Below, one piece after another: positions 51,901 to 63,900 of a stretch of DNA of 64,000 bases. The notes under the pieces are model-generated. The model worked only from the letters and a program-made list of their open reading frames with translations. It was not told the DNA's origin and made no database searches. The position numbers and the translations under genes are program-made. Numbering within the stretch: position 1 is the stretch's first letter; each line of letters opens with the position of its first letter. Source of the DNA: Chaetorhynchus papuensis (Eukaryota > Chordata > Aves > Passeriformes > Rhipiduridae). The stretch covers positions 62,001 through 126,000 of the forward strand of contig VWYX01001249.1 of the NCBI GenBank assembly GCA_013396525.1, in the 5' to 3' direction.

Positions 51901-54900
51901 GATGTTCTGTATGCCCATGGGGGTTAATCCTTATTTGCCTGGAAAGCATTAAATCTTCTTGACAGACCTCGCCAAAACTCTGCCTAAACCAGAAGAAGCA
52001 AAAGATTAAAAGTACTTAGCCTGATAGCAGCAGGGCCATCCAGAAGAGACAGGTTTGGACAGAACACAGCTTTTATTTTCATGCTAATAATAATAGTAAA
52101 TTCTGCATTTAAATTGAGGAGCAGTAAGTCTTCTGAAAAACGATACTAAACACACACCAAAAGTACAAGATTTTGATTTAATCTAAGGAGACTTATTTTA
52201 AGATGTAACATGGTCAATGTAATTGTATCAATAAAGACTGGTTTTCTAAAAATATTTGAAACTCGTCTGTATTCTTCCCCCATTAATAGGTTTCTTTGCC
52301 CATAGGCACATTTATAAGATGACAACATTAATTGTTTTCTTTGTGAAAATTAGAAAGTGATGAATTTTCCTTTTCTTTTACTAAAACCTTCCAAGAATGT
52401 GTTTAAGCCCCTTATGTGCAATTTGATACATACCACAGAAATACAGTGATAATTTATAAATTTTTGTAAGGAAAATCTGGCATGGTATTCTTTAGTTACA
52501 AAACTTCATTACAATTATGGGATACTACAGCTTTGAATTCACTATCTCTTCATTGACCTAATTTATGAGAGCAATAAGTGATGAAAAAAAAGCAACAGTC
52601 AAAAATTCTTCTTATGTTAAATTTCCTCAAATTTAGTAGAGTCCAGTTTTAGCACAAAAGATATTCTTCTCTGTCATAAATAATAACAGTTATCTCCAGA
52701 GTGTGGGCATGGAAGAAAGAAGGACTGGTTTTGTTTTTCCTAAATGAACATAAGAAAAAATTTGTCAGATATTTGGCTTAAGAAGGTGGCTCACATAGCT
52801 ATAAACAATTAAATGTTTAGTGCAAGGAAAAAAGGAAACTTCAATACAATTGTCTTGTGCTCTTGAGGTTCAAACAGACTCAGGCCATAAAAATAAATAC
52901 ATATACTCAGGAAGATGGAGCACACTGTGTTCCTAGTTATTTTAGAACGGTGTTGCTTTCCTTTTAAGATCAGTCTGTTGACACTCTATAAAATATCGAG
53001 TTGGGTATTGGATGTTGCTGAGCTGTGAGAAATTAAGTGGCCTGGATGTACAGATAACCACTACTAGCAGCCAGCTGAGAATTCACTTTTTATTCCCTTG
53101 AAGTACTAACATTGAGTGCAAATTTTAAAGAGCCACTGAAACAAGGAGAAAATTACAGCCAGTTTTACAAGCATGATTGGGAAGAGAAGTTTGGTCATGA
53201 TTTAAAGTTCAAAAAAAGTTAATCATGACAACAATTTACTAAAGTTTCAAAATACTGCAAAGTTAGTAGAGACTCCCTGATTCAGGTTAATTGTATAGTG
53301 GTTGGTTTAATTAACATAGCTTTAGAGGGAACAAAACCATAAAATGCAAAAAAAAGATGATGGTCTAATAGGCAGATGTAACAGAAGCAATAGAAAACAT
53401 TATTTGCATTTGGGAAAATATGTATTTCAAGCTATTGACATAACTCTCAGAATCTGTATTTGTTATTCATATTTAGGGACTGGAAGGCCTTGGTTTTTCC
53501 AGCAAGGTTGAATTAATTTAAAATAGACATGGAAATTGCTAAATATTTCAGTTAATGGAAATATGAATGGATAACATGATCTAAAAGAAATATTGATGTA
53601 CATTATTAAACAATCTGACTGATTCAGCCCAAATAAAAGCACCTGTCTTCAAAAATCGGACAGGGCTCTGCTTAGAATCATAGAACTATTTAGGTGGGAA
53701 AAGACCTCTAAGATAATTAACTCCAACCATTATAACACCCCAAAAACCCTATATATATCGCAACTACAGTATGAATTTTACACTGTACACTCTATAAGGC
53801 ATAGATCAGTTAAATCCAACTCATGCTGCAGTCAAAGGGCAACATCCTGTCAGTGGGGGAAGTGAGAAAACACAAGTAATTCCTGCAGGAAAGTGACTGC
53901 TTTTATTGAGAGCAGCACTAAGAGCAGGCTGTAAGGAAAAATGAACAGAAGCTGTTACAGAGATCATTACTGGTGTGATTGGAGACCATGGAAAAACAAT
54001 GGAATAGGACAGACACAAGCCAGCACATGTCCATTTGTAGCAAACATGTCACACAGCATGCAGAAATGTAGGAAAAGACTACTTTTTCCCCTCCTTTTCC
54101 TTTACTCCATCTTTTCTCCTTGTTTCTTCTGCAGTCTGATTAAAGATTCTGTCTCCCTGTCAAATCATGCACATTTGGTACAGTTAAGGAGGGAAAAATC
54201 GTTTGATTCATAGAAAGCCAGAAGCAGAAAATGTAATTCGAATATTGTACTTGAAATATTATGCACTGAGAGAGTATTAATTAGTTTTTTTAAATGCAAC
54301 ACGAAAATATAGGAAGTTTCCATTTAAATGGTGAGAGATGAAAACCAGTAAGGAAAAATATAAATAAAGTCTTAGAAATTACTTAACATGTCAGGCAAAG
54401 TAGGGTGAACCAACATTAGAAAGTGAGCTCAAGGAGAATTAATGTTTGATTTAAACAGCTTCTAAAATAGATGGAAAGTGTGTCATTAATTTTTGTGCCT
54501 TAGGAACTGTAACCCATAGAATGATCTCCCAAAAATTTAAATATTTACCTAAGCATGGTTACTTGCATTTGATTTGCTCACTGCAGAGGAAAAAGAATGA
54601 AGCACAGCTGTACTGTAAGCACAAAAAAAGAAGGAGTGCTAAAAGTAGTGAATTATTGGAAAGAATATTTCAGACTCCAGACACTAGAAAAACAGACTGC
54701 AAAACAAAAATACTGCCCCCTTGAAATCTTAAGGCCACTTCTGTGAAAACAGGTTCTTTCCTTCTCTTTTTGTTAAGGACCTTTCAGGGTATCACTGAGG
54801 AATAATCACAGCACTAAACAGATCAGAAAGGTCCTTCCTCCTGGAAAAACACAGCTTCCTATACAGGTTTCTCAGTTGTGACATATTCACTTTACCTCAC

Positions 54901-57900
54901 TCACTTTTTAAATTAATTTACCTAAATCAATTAATCAAACATATTAAACTGATTACATTGCTACTTAAATCAGCTTAGCTTACATGTAATGGATCAAGAT
55001 AAACTGATGCAGGATCTCAAAGAGGAACAAAAGCATGAATAAAGGAATGAAACTTATTATTTCAGGTAAAGGACTAATGTTAGGATCAAAGAAATTCCAT
55101 GGCTGTTTCACCCTTTTGAAGAGGACAATGTCAGCTCAGTTTTCCATTTCACCAGTAAGAGCTGATAGCCGAGAAAGAGGATTTCAGAGCTGCACAAATT
55201 CACAGTGCATTTGAATCCTGCACTGCTTGAACTGACAGGAGCACAGGGTTGTGTAAAGGTAACGGTATTTCACCCATTTTTCTCTTCCAAAAATTTAATG
55301 AAATTTTTTTTCATTACTGTGCTGTACTGACTCTGACTCTACTGTGTTCAATCTGCAGCATGAATCACTGTAGTGTGAATTCAGTGACTGACTTAAAGCA
55401 TTAGGGCTCTTCAGATCCAGCTTCTATCCAAAAGCAACTCTTACTAAACTTCCTAAACCATTAAGATTCATTATCTAAATAAAAAAACCTGCATAGTTAA
55501 TGCATAGCATAAGTCTCTTGGTTTTCCAAACGGACACTAAAATAACACACACCTTTAGGATCATCTTAATTTTTCCTAAAGCAACCTCAAATAAAAACAT
55601 AAATATAGAAGCAATATAGCACCCCTAGAGGTGAATATTTAAAGTATCAGTGTTGACAAGTTTGCAAGAGACTTTAATTTCTACTTCATCAGTACAGACT
55701 GACATTTCTAGTTCAAACTCTAGGCTTGTAACACTGTTTCCTAATTCTACCTTAAGCAGCACTGAGGGTAAAATCCTGGAACATAAAAAAGCCTCTCCCT
55801 TCACACTTCCTAAAAAGAACCCCAAAACAAATAAACAACCCCCAAACAAACAAAAAACCCTACCCAAAACAAATAAACAAAACCCCCAAAACCCAAAATC
55901 ATATAATTTTGTGATAGTATCTCTACAGGCAATGTACAGCCATAGGAGAACAGAATTCAGTTTGCCAAAGTTACAGTGAAGACAAAACTTCTTAATTTTG
56001 TACTTCTGTCCCTAGGAAATCATAACTCTTTGCCTCTTATAACCATAAAACCCTATTATCAGGGCTTTGGGATCATCAACACTTGACACTGAGCCTTCCA
56101 ATGCTGAAAAAAAAAAGGTATATATTTACCTTCCAGACCTAACTTACACCAGGAATCTGTAGAGATCACAAGCTCAGAGGTTGTGCACAGCAAAATAGCA
56201 AATAAAAAGTTTATATGATCTGAGTTGCCAGCCATACAGTGCTGCTGAAGGTAGCTTTGAGGTACATCAGCCTGGCGCAAGAGGGTGAATTTTTGCAATT
56301 CTGAAAATATCTGCCTCCAGTTCATTTCAAAATCTACCTCAGCACTGCACTTCTTTGCCATGGTCCCATACTGTGAGTTCAACTAACTACAGGTTCATTT
56401 CATGGACACCATTTGACATTTCATGTTTCTGAGTGTTAAGGTAAAATCCCAAAATCCTGATTACCAATATTTTATCATGAGATAGAAATATCTTTATATC
56501 ACTCAGTATGAGCACACAAACTTCAACTGAGCTATTTCAATACAGCTCAAATGAGGCTCTGGCTTTTACTCTTTGTTTTAAGGAGGCTCTCAAGGTATAA
56601 GCAGTAATTTTAGAATTATAACACTAAAGTCTTCAGGCTCCGTGCTTAAGAAACTAAATCCCATCAAGGCTGGCATAACTTAAACACATTATTGTTATAT
56701 TCAAAATTATCTCAACAATACAGTTCTTGATTCCACAACAGCTCATCTGTTCATTATCAGCACAAATCCCCAAGACTTCAGAGACCCTTTTGAGGGGAAA
56801 AAAATATTGAAAATTATGCCTATAAATAAATAAACTTGTCTCCCTCAGCCAAATGTTGAAATAAGAGGTTAGATATTTGAAAAAAGTCTAGATAAACACA
56901 ATTCTGCTGTAACACACAGATTGCATCAAATTACTTCAATGCCATTTCTATGTTCTTGTTATTTTGATCATATTAGTATGAAGTATTTAATTCCACCTGT
57001 CTCTTGGTTTAGCATTTATTATGACTTCAAGAGGCAGAATCACGGTGTAAGCCTTCACAAGTTTGATGCTCACCCTTTGATAGCTCAAATTCTCCAAGTA
57101 GGATTCTACTGAGTAGAAATCCTCGGCAGAATTAATTACTCAATCATGTTGGTGCACCAAAAGATGTAAATCTGTGCGTACTCACCCTGGTGGGCAGACA
57201 CAACCTGACACACAGGGAAGGTGTGCTGGGAAGGTGAGGTTCAGCAGCTGATTCTCACAAGTTCTCTCTCTGCTGAGCTCAGGATCCACTTGTGGGTTAC
57301 TGCAGTTAACATAAATCTGTCCAACTGGGCAGCTGTGTGCTGGGGGGCAAAATTGACAAATGCTTTGAGTCTTCATACCTGAAATTTTGCATTCTGTAAA
57401 TAATATGTGCAACAAGGGTTTGTAACACAGAAATATAACATCCAGCAATGCTAGAACATTCAGTGGCCTCTCCCGTACATAGTTAATTCCATAGAACACC
57501 TGTATTTCTCATACAAAATAATGAAAAGAATATGTTCCTTTAGTAAGGGACGTGACTTTCTAAACTGTTAATCAGGAATTGGTCGTCCAAAACAGAAATG
57601 TACTACCAACAGAGAAAAAAAAAATCAAGTAAAAAAGTGTCAAGAGAAGGTCTGAGACCTACATTTGACTTGCCATGCTGGAGTCACTGACTGTGAATAA
57701 AGCAACCCTACTGTACTGTTGCTTTTGGGCTGCATTGAGCATACTGTGTACACAAAAAGTAGTGTCAGTGTTTTGAATCAGTTTTGCTCAGTTGCTGGGG
57801 TTTGCTGCTTACTTAATTATTTGTTATGGAGAGAGGTTCTGGAAAAATTGTAAAAAAATCAGTAAAACCACCACCTTCAAGTGCACGGGGAACAGATTTC

Positions 57901-60900
57901 TAGCCAAGGAGTTGGCAATTCCAAGATGGAAACCTCAAATAAATGTCTTTCACACTAAAATGAAATGAAAATCACAACACGAGTATGGACTGTAACACTT
58001 CATGCCATATGAAATCCACTGTAGTAGAAAAAGCAGTTGATTCATTGCCTTGCAAAATATGACAAAATAATATTTTTTTCATATTTCTATTAGTCAGGGT
58101 TTGTGGAGGAAAAGAAAACATATCTGTGAAAAATTACTGGCAGTGATCAGTTTGTACACTTATTATTTGGGGCAAAGCTAAGTTTGTCTGCACTTCTGAA
58201 GGTCTGTTGTTTATCCTGCAGCTAAGCTTATCTACATTAGCAGTCTAAAAAAAATAATAATTTAAAGTGCTGGGGAAAAGAAGTTGCTCAGATTTAACAG
58301 TATTTTGAACATTTAGGCTGCTACAAAGCAGGAGCATTACTTTCAATCATACAAATTTATAACTATGGATCCCCTCCCAGAAGTTAATTTGTACACATTG
58401 CACTATCTTCTAGTTTAGACAAGGGGTTCCACAGAGATTGGAGGAATTATGTTCATTGGACTTGAAGTATCTTTTCCCTCTCTCTTCACTCACCTATTAT
58501 GTTGTTATCACAGTTCATTACTCCGTCCCTGCAATGGCTGCAATAGAAATACACAAAGACATAGTGAGAGCCAGGAAGATCTTAAATATATTAATATATT
58601 CTATTTAGTAATTCAGTATAAGTCAATACAAAATAATTTTGCAGATGTTTGCACTGAACTGTATAACTGTGGATAAAGTGTGCATTGCCTTAACACACGA
58701 AGAACACCAGTTAAACTTCAAACTTCTGCTTTATGCATAATGTTATTGTGAATTAAAATGCATGGGCTGACAAAAAGATATGTACAGGAATATACCCCTA
58801 TACTGCTCCCCAAAACACATTTCCCCAACATGAAACAATACAAAACTGCATAAAACTCAATCCTAACAAGATACTGTGTGCAGGCAAGCACTGAGAAACC
58901 TAACACTGTCTGCTCCTTCCTAATTTGAGCCAAAATAGTCCAGTACTTCTCTAAAATGGCAGCAGCTCCTATTGCAACTCATTGTCAGGGAACACTGTAG
59001 CCGTGCTGGCTTACTTTCAGGTCCTGGTCTTCACTAGAGAATCTGAGTCCATGGAATCCAGCTCTGTTTTCCCATTCTTTTGCAAGGCTAAGGCATCCCC
59101 AGGACTCCTACGGCTACTCAGCAGATTTAGAATCAAATTCTCTATGTGCTACAGCCTCTCTGTGAACACACTGGACCCCAAAGCCCTGCAGGAAAAGTGC
59201 TCAAGGACTGCACAGTATCACTGAGGCAAGAGGAAAAGGAGTACCAAAGGCAACAGAGAGAGAGGCAACCTGAATGCTGATGTAACATCAATGAAAGTAT
59301 TTTAAAGAACTGGTTGAAAGCAACAGAGCAGAAAAGCTATTTCTTAGAAAAACATGAGAAGAAAATCCCATTTGAAAGTGGGAAGTTCCAAAGAAGAAGA
59401 AATTGAGAAGAAAAAGGACAGGGACAATATATTAAAGCTCATCCTTTTTTGTAATAAAAGCAAAGTGACAGATAAAAAACACTTCAACACAATTTCATCC
59501 ACACATGTATTCCTACATGATTCCTAATGTACTTCCTAGCACAAGGCAATTCTCAGGAGCTGACAGTCTGTACCTCTGCATTTGAAAGTCTTTCCTCTCA
59601 AGAGATCTATATACAGCCTTATTAAACACCTCAAGTAAAAATCATGACTAAATGGGAGACAGAGATCTCTAATTCTATCTAAAGTTCTAGTAGTTATAAA
59701 CCACTAAATTTTATTTTTATTAACACATTGACATGAAACACAAACTTCCAGATCCCAAACAATTCCACTGAAATCAACAGAAAGAGGATTTTTGCCTACA
59801 GTAATTTTTTAAAAACTACATTTGTGGATGATCACATCATCTGCATTCAGCCATATAACCATCACAGTGCTCAGCAAAATTAGCTAAACTAGACCTTTGA
59901 GGATGAGGATTAAAGATTTACCAGGAGAAGCCCCTTCCCTTGACTGCCAGTGCTGTTTGGCACGTGCTCTGTAAACAAAAATACCCTGGGAGGGCAGGCA
60001 ACAGCGCACCCGGCCTTTGCACAGCCCCATGTGCACTATGAGCTGCCTGGCACCCTCCAGGGAACCTCCCCTAAGGTAAAAATAAGCCAACTTGATGAGT
60101 AAGGTATCGATTTATAATGATCAGTATTTATGGACTGCTGACAAGAGTAAGGATGAGTTTGTGTGTGCTTACTGAGTGCCCCCATTGCAACAGACACCTG
60201 ACAACACCAGTCTCTAATATGGCCTTTACAACAAGCTAAAGTACTACACTGATTTGTTACAGACATGATTGGGCCTGCTCTGCTTTTAATTAAGTGCTGT
60301 AACAACTGATACAGGCAGTGAGAGCTCAGATATTGCTTCTGAAAGCTTGTTATTTACAGAACTTGTTGTCCACATTATTTAACCTTCACCAGACAGAAAT
60401 AACTGTTGAAAAGGATGCATCTGGCAGCAGCCAGGATCATCTAACAAGCTTTCTTCTTTAGTGCCATGACTGTGGTGATGCAAATGGAAGAGCAAGAGGA
60501 CAAGAACAAATGCCAAATGTAAGGAACAATAACAGAGATGCTTATTTACCATTGGCTGCAGCTGACAGTTTTTTGTGTTGTTTCTTAGCTGATAAAAGCC
60601 ACATTGCTCTTTTATAATGATTCTATACTAGTGGAAGACAGATTCTTAATAATTCTTCATAAATGGATTTAGAATCTGCTAAAGGGAAGGAGAAGAGCAA
60701 TGAAGATCTATGGACAGTCAGGAAATGTCTGAGCTTTCCTGAAGCTCATCACATTGCTATGGTTATAAGAAATTATTGTGGCTTTTCTTTGTTTTGCATC
60801 TCAATATATTGCATTACAAAGCACAACAGCCTAAAAAGCCTGAATTCTAAAGGACCTTTGTCAAACATGCAGAAAACTGATGCAGGTTTATTCTGTATGT

Positions 60901-63900
60901 TTCATTGAAAAATAACTAAAACAACAAAAAGAAAACTCAACAAACTAACCAGAATGCTTTGAGAGAGCTCTTAATAAAGTGACACAATTAGTTATGTGAA
61001 AACACAGTTTTGTATCTTACCATTTGCCTAAAGATGTCATGACATTTTCTCCAGGGGGATAGTCAATTCCTTGAAAGTAACATGGGCATTCATTTCTGGA
61101 GTAGAGAAAAAAAATGTAACTGGTTAACCCAAACTGAAGAAATAAAACAAAATTCCCATTGACTTAATTGCGGTTCAAATTTCAATTGGTTGCTTTTTTT
61201 GGTTAGCTGGTTGTTTTGTGGTTGTTCTGCTTTAGTTTGTTTTAAAGAAAGAAATTGATCTCAATACTGCCATAGAACTCAAGCACATTTCAAACCAAAT
61301 CAGTAGGAAAGTGGAACCTGATGCCTTTTCCTGGTATTCTAGGTCTTAAAATCAAGAGGCAAACACGGTTAGAAGGGGAAAAGGGGTTTTACCTTGGTAT
61401 TTATTTTAAGGATCCTTAGGTGCACCACGTCCAGGTCGAATGCACCTCCATGCAGCCCGCAATGGCCACCCCAATCTGTCCCTCCTCTAGATCTGGTCTT
61501 ACATTCTAGGTCTTACTAATTAGCACATCTATCCAAAATTCCCCAATGAGAGGATCGAATGAGCCCCCCTCCCCAAGGAACCTTCCCCTGGATGCTTCTA
61601 TCTCAGTTTACAAAATGTGTTCTGGAGAGGACCTTGGGCTCTGGGCACACTGATCCCTGACTACGAAGCTTCTAAAATGTTCAGTCTCCCAGCCTGACAA
61701 ACAAGTCCAAGAATGTAGGCAGAAAGCACTGAGAATACAGAAGTTGCAAAAAGGTATAATAGGGGTATAAAAAAAAAGACAAAAATCATCATGGTATCAA
61801 CCTTATGCTTTGTATCTCTTATATGCCACAAACCAGACAGGAATGTAACAACTAGTGCTGATGATGTTGGATGGGTGTACACGCTGTAGAGAAGCTATTT
61901 TTGATTAATATAGATGTCAGTTCTGTATAATTCTAAGAGGCCCTGTCAAGTTTGCAGATGCATATCATCTACAAGGGTACATTGTCTATTAGCTTCCCAC
62001 TCTGACTTGCAAATGTGGTGGTCTGAAACAGCAAGTGCGAGTACCAGAACTGCAGCTTTACCCACCTCTGTACACATTGTTCAGTCTTGGTATCCAAATA
62101 CATTCCAGAGGGACAGGCACAGCCTTCAACACAGTCACTGCTGCATGTCTCTGGCACAGACAGTGCTTGGCAGGTTCTGCCACAGGTAGATACACAAGTA
62201 CTGTACTCCTTTGTATCTTCACATGAAAGGGCTGTCCAAACGAAACAAATCTCTCAAATTGCGGTGCAAGGGACTCAAGTACCTCCCAACAGTTCTCTGA
62301 TAAACATCTCCATTCTTTCGTTCCCAATCACATTAAATTCCACTAAAATTGCTATCTTGGCACTAGGCTGTGTAAACTACACAGATGTAAATCCACAGTA
62401 ATAACAAGTGCAATGAGTCTGTGCAGTTAATCCAGATTTACACTGTGGAAACTGAACAGCTGAAGCCTTTTTGCCTCTGACTCTGAAAATACTTGGCTCT
62501 TGTGTATGGGCTTTTGGAAGTGCACAGCACCTTAATGAAAACATTAAAAGCATTAAATAAAATGTGTATGCTTTGCAGTTGTTGCACAACACCATCTTAA
62601 GTTTTCTTCTATCTCTCTATATATGTATCTGACTCTTATAAAGCTCTACTAAAAAAAGAGTCTGAAGCTCTTGAAATACTAACAGATTCACGTATTTTAA
62701 ATGCTACAAACATGACCCTTTAAATATATTGTAAGAAAACTGTACTTGCTTCCAGAAAAGCAAAATAAAATCAAATGGCTTGAATGACTCTTTCAACCAT
62801 AAGTGGACACAATGTCCAGGCCACAATTACAGCAAACAAGCCAGTCTTGTCAGATATATGTACAGATACTCCAGCTTGAGGTGCTGAAGCTGGACCAACT
62901 TAATCCTCTTCCTCATGCACTACAAGATGGATAATTACATGATGTGATGGCAACTGCTAAATTTTAAGTTCTTGAATGTTCCTTAGAAATTATTTTCAGA
63001 CTTGCTAATAGAGCCAGACCTACATCAGGGGTGTCAGTTTCGGGTTGTGTGATCAGGTTTCCAATTCCATATTTTTTTTTAAATGTGAGTGCCTAACATG
63101 TCCTATCACTATCTTTCACATCACTAAAAATTAATATAAACTAAAGAATTAATTATTATCCCAATCCTTTGCCTCTGAGGCTTTATGGAGTAGATAACAG
63201 ATGTGACCTTTATCTATAAAGATATATATATTCTAAATTCTTCTATTCATTTTAAACTAAATAACAATACCAAGTTTCAACACTTGCTTCAGCACTTTGT
63301 GTATTTCAGTGTCACTGACAGTAAGAGAATAAGCCAAGAGATTCCCAGACAGCAGAAGTTGACAGTAATCCAACTAAAACTGCTAAATACCATCATTCTT
63401 CTTATTGTTAATTAAAAAAATTAGATAAACCTAGCATCTACAAGGAAAAGAAATCTATCCATGCAGTTCATGCATAATATCTTTATGGTATGAGATATGC
63501 AATGCCATATAATAATGACAGATATATTTTGAATTCTGTATACATTTGAAGCCCTCCAACTATTTAAAAAAATCTTTTTAATGTTTCACAGGTCAAAGAA
63601 CTAAAGAAAGTAAATCCTAAAGGAAGAATCCTCTAAGAACACTGGTACTAATTCTGTCTTGATAAAAAATAACCTTGTCCTGCATGCAAAAGATCACTCT
63701 AGAACTAATCCTTTTCTCTTTTAAAAGATTGTATTGTTTTAATTTTATTTTCTGGTTGTCTCCAAAGTCCTCAGGCAGTAATTATTTAAGTCTAGAAGAT
63801 AAAGTAAACTCACCACAATCTGGGACAGCTCCTCTGAAATCTATTACAACTCCAAACCTTCGGCAATGATGAGCGTAATGGGCCAGAGCAGAGCAAAAAC

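Larger units (their letters stand above)
48122..57185. other. 9.1-kb intron between OTOG exons 5 and 6
   Basis: This is the largest intron in the window. It holds a short CR1 remnant at 53678, an A/C-rich tract at 55808 and a run of TATATGAAT-type short repeats near 48455-48510. A cysteine-rich minus-strand open stretch at 50744-50953 looks exon-like but is not needed for frame. Otherwise it is AT-rich unique sequence. Confidence 0.65.
57340..63813. other. Introns between OTOG exons 1 and 5
   Basis: Four introns: 57340-58493, 58538-61020, 61096-62065 and 62232-63813. They are AT-rich and unique, and I recognise no repeat, RNA gene or further exon. In particular no VWD domain lies here, consistent with D' lacking one. 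Confidence 0.65.

Noticed and set aside
57340..61020. A hidden VWD domain between exons 3 and 5
   Set aside because: Exons 3, 4 and 5 join in frame and reproduce the VWF D2-D' border, which has no VWD domain there; no VWD-like open stretch was seen.
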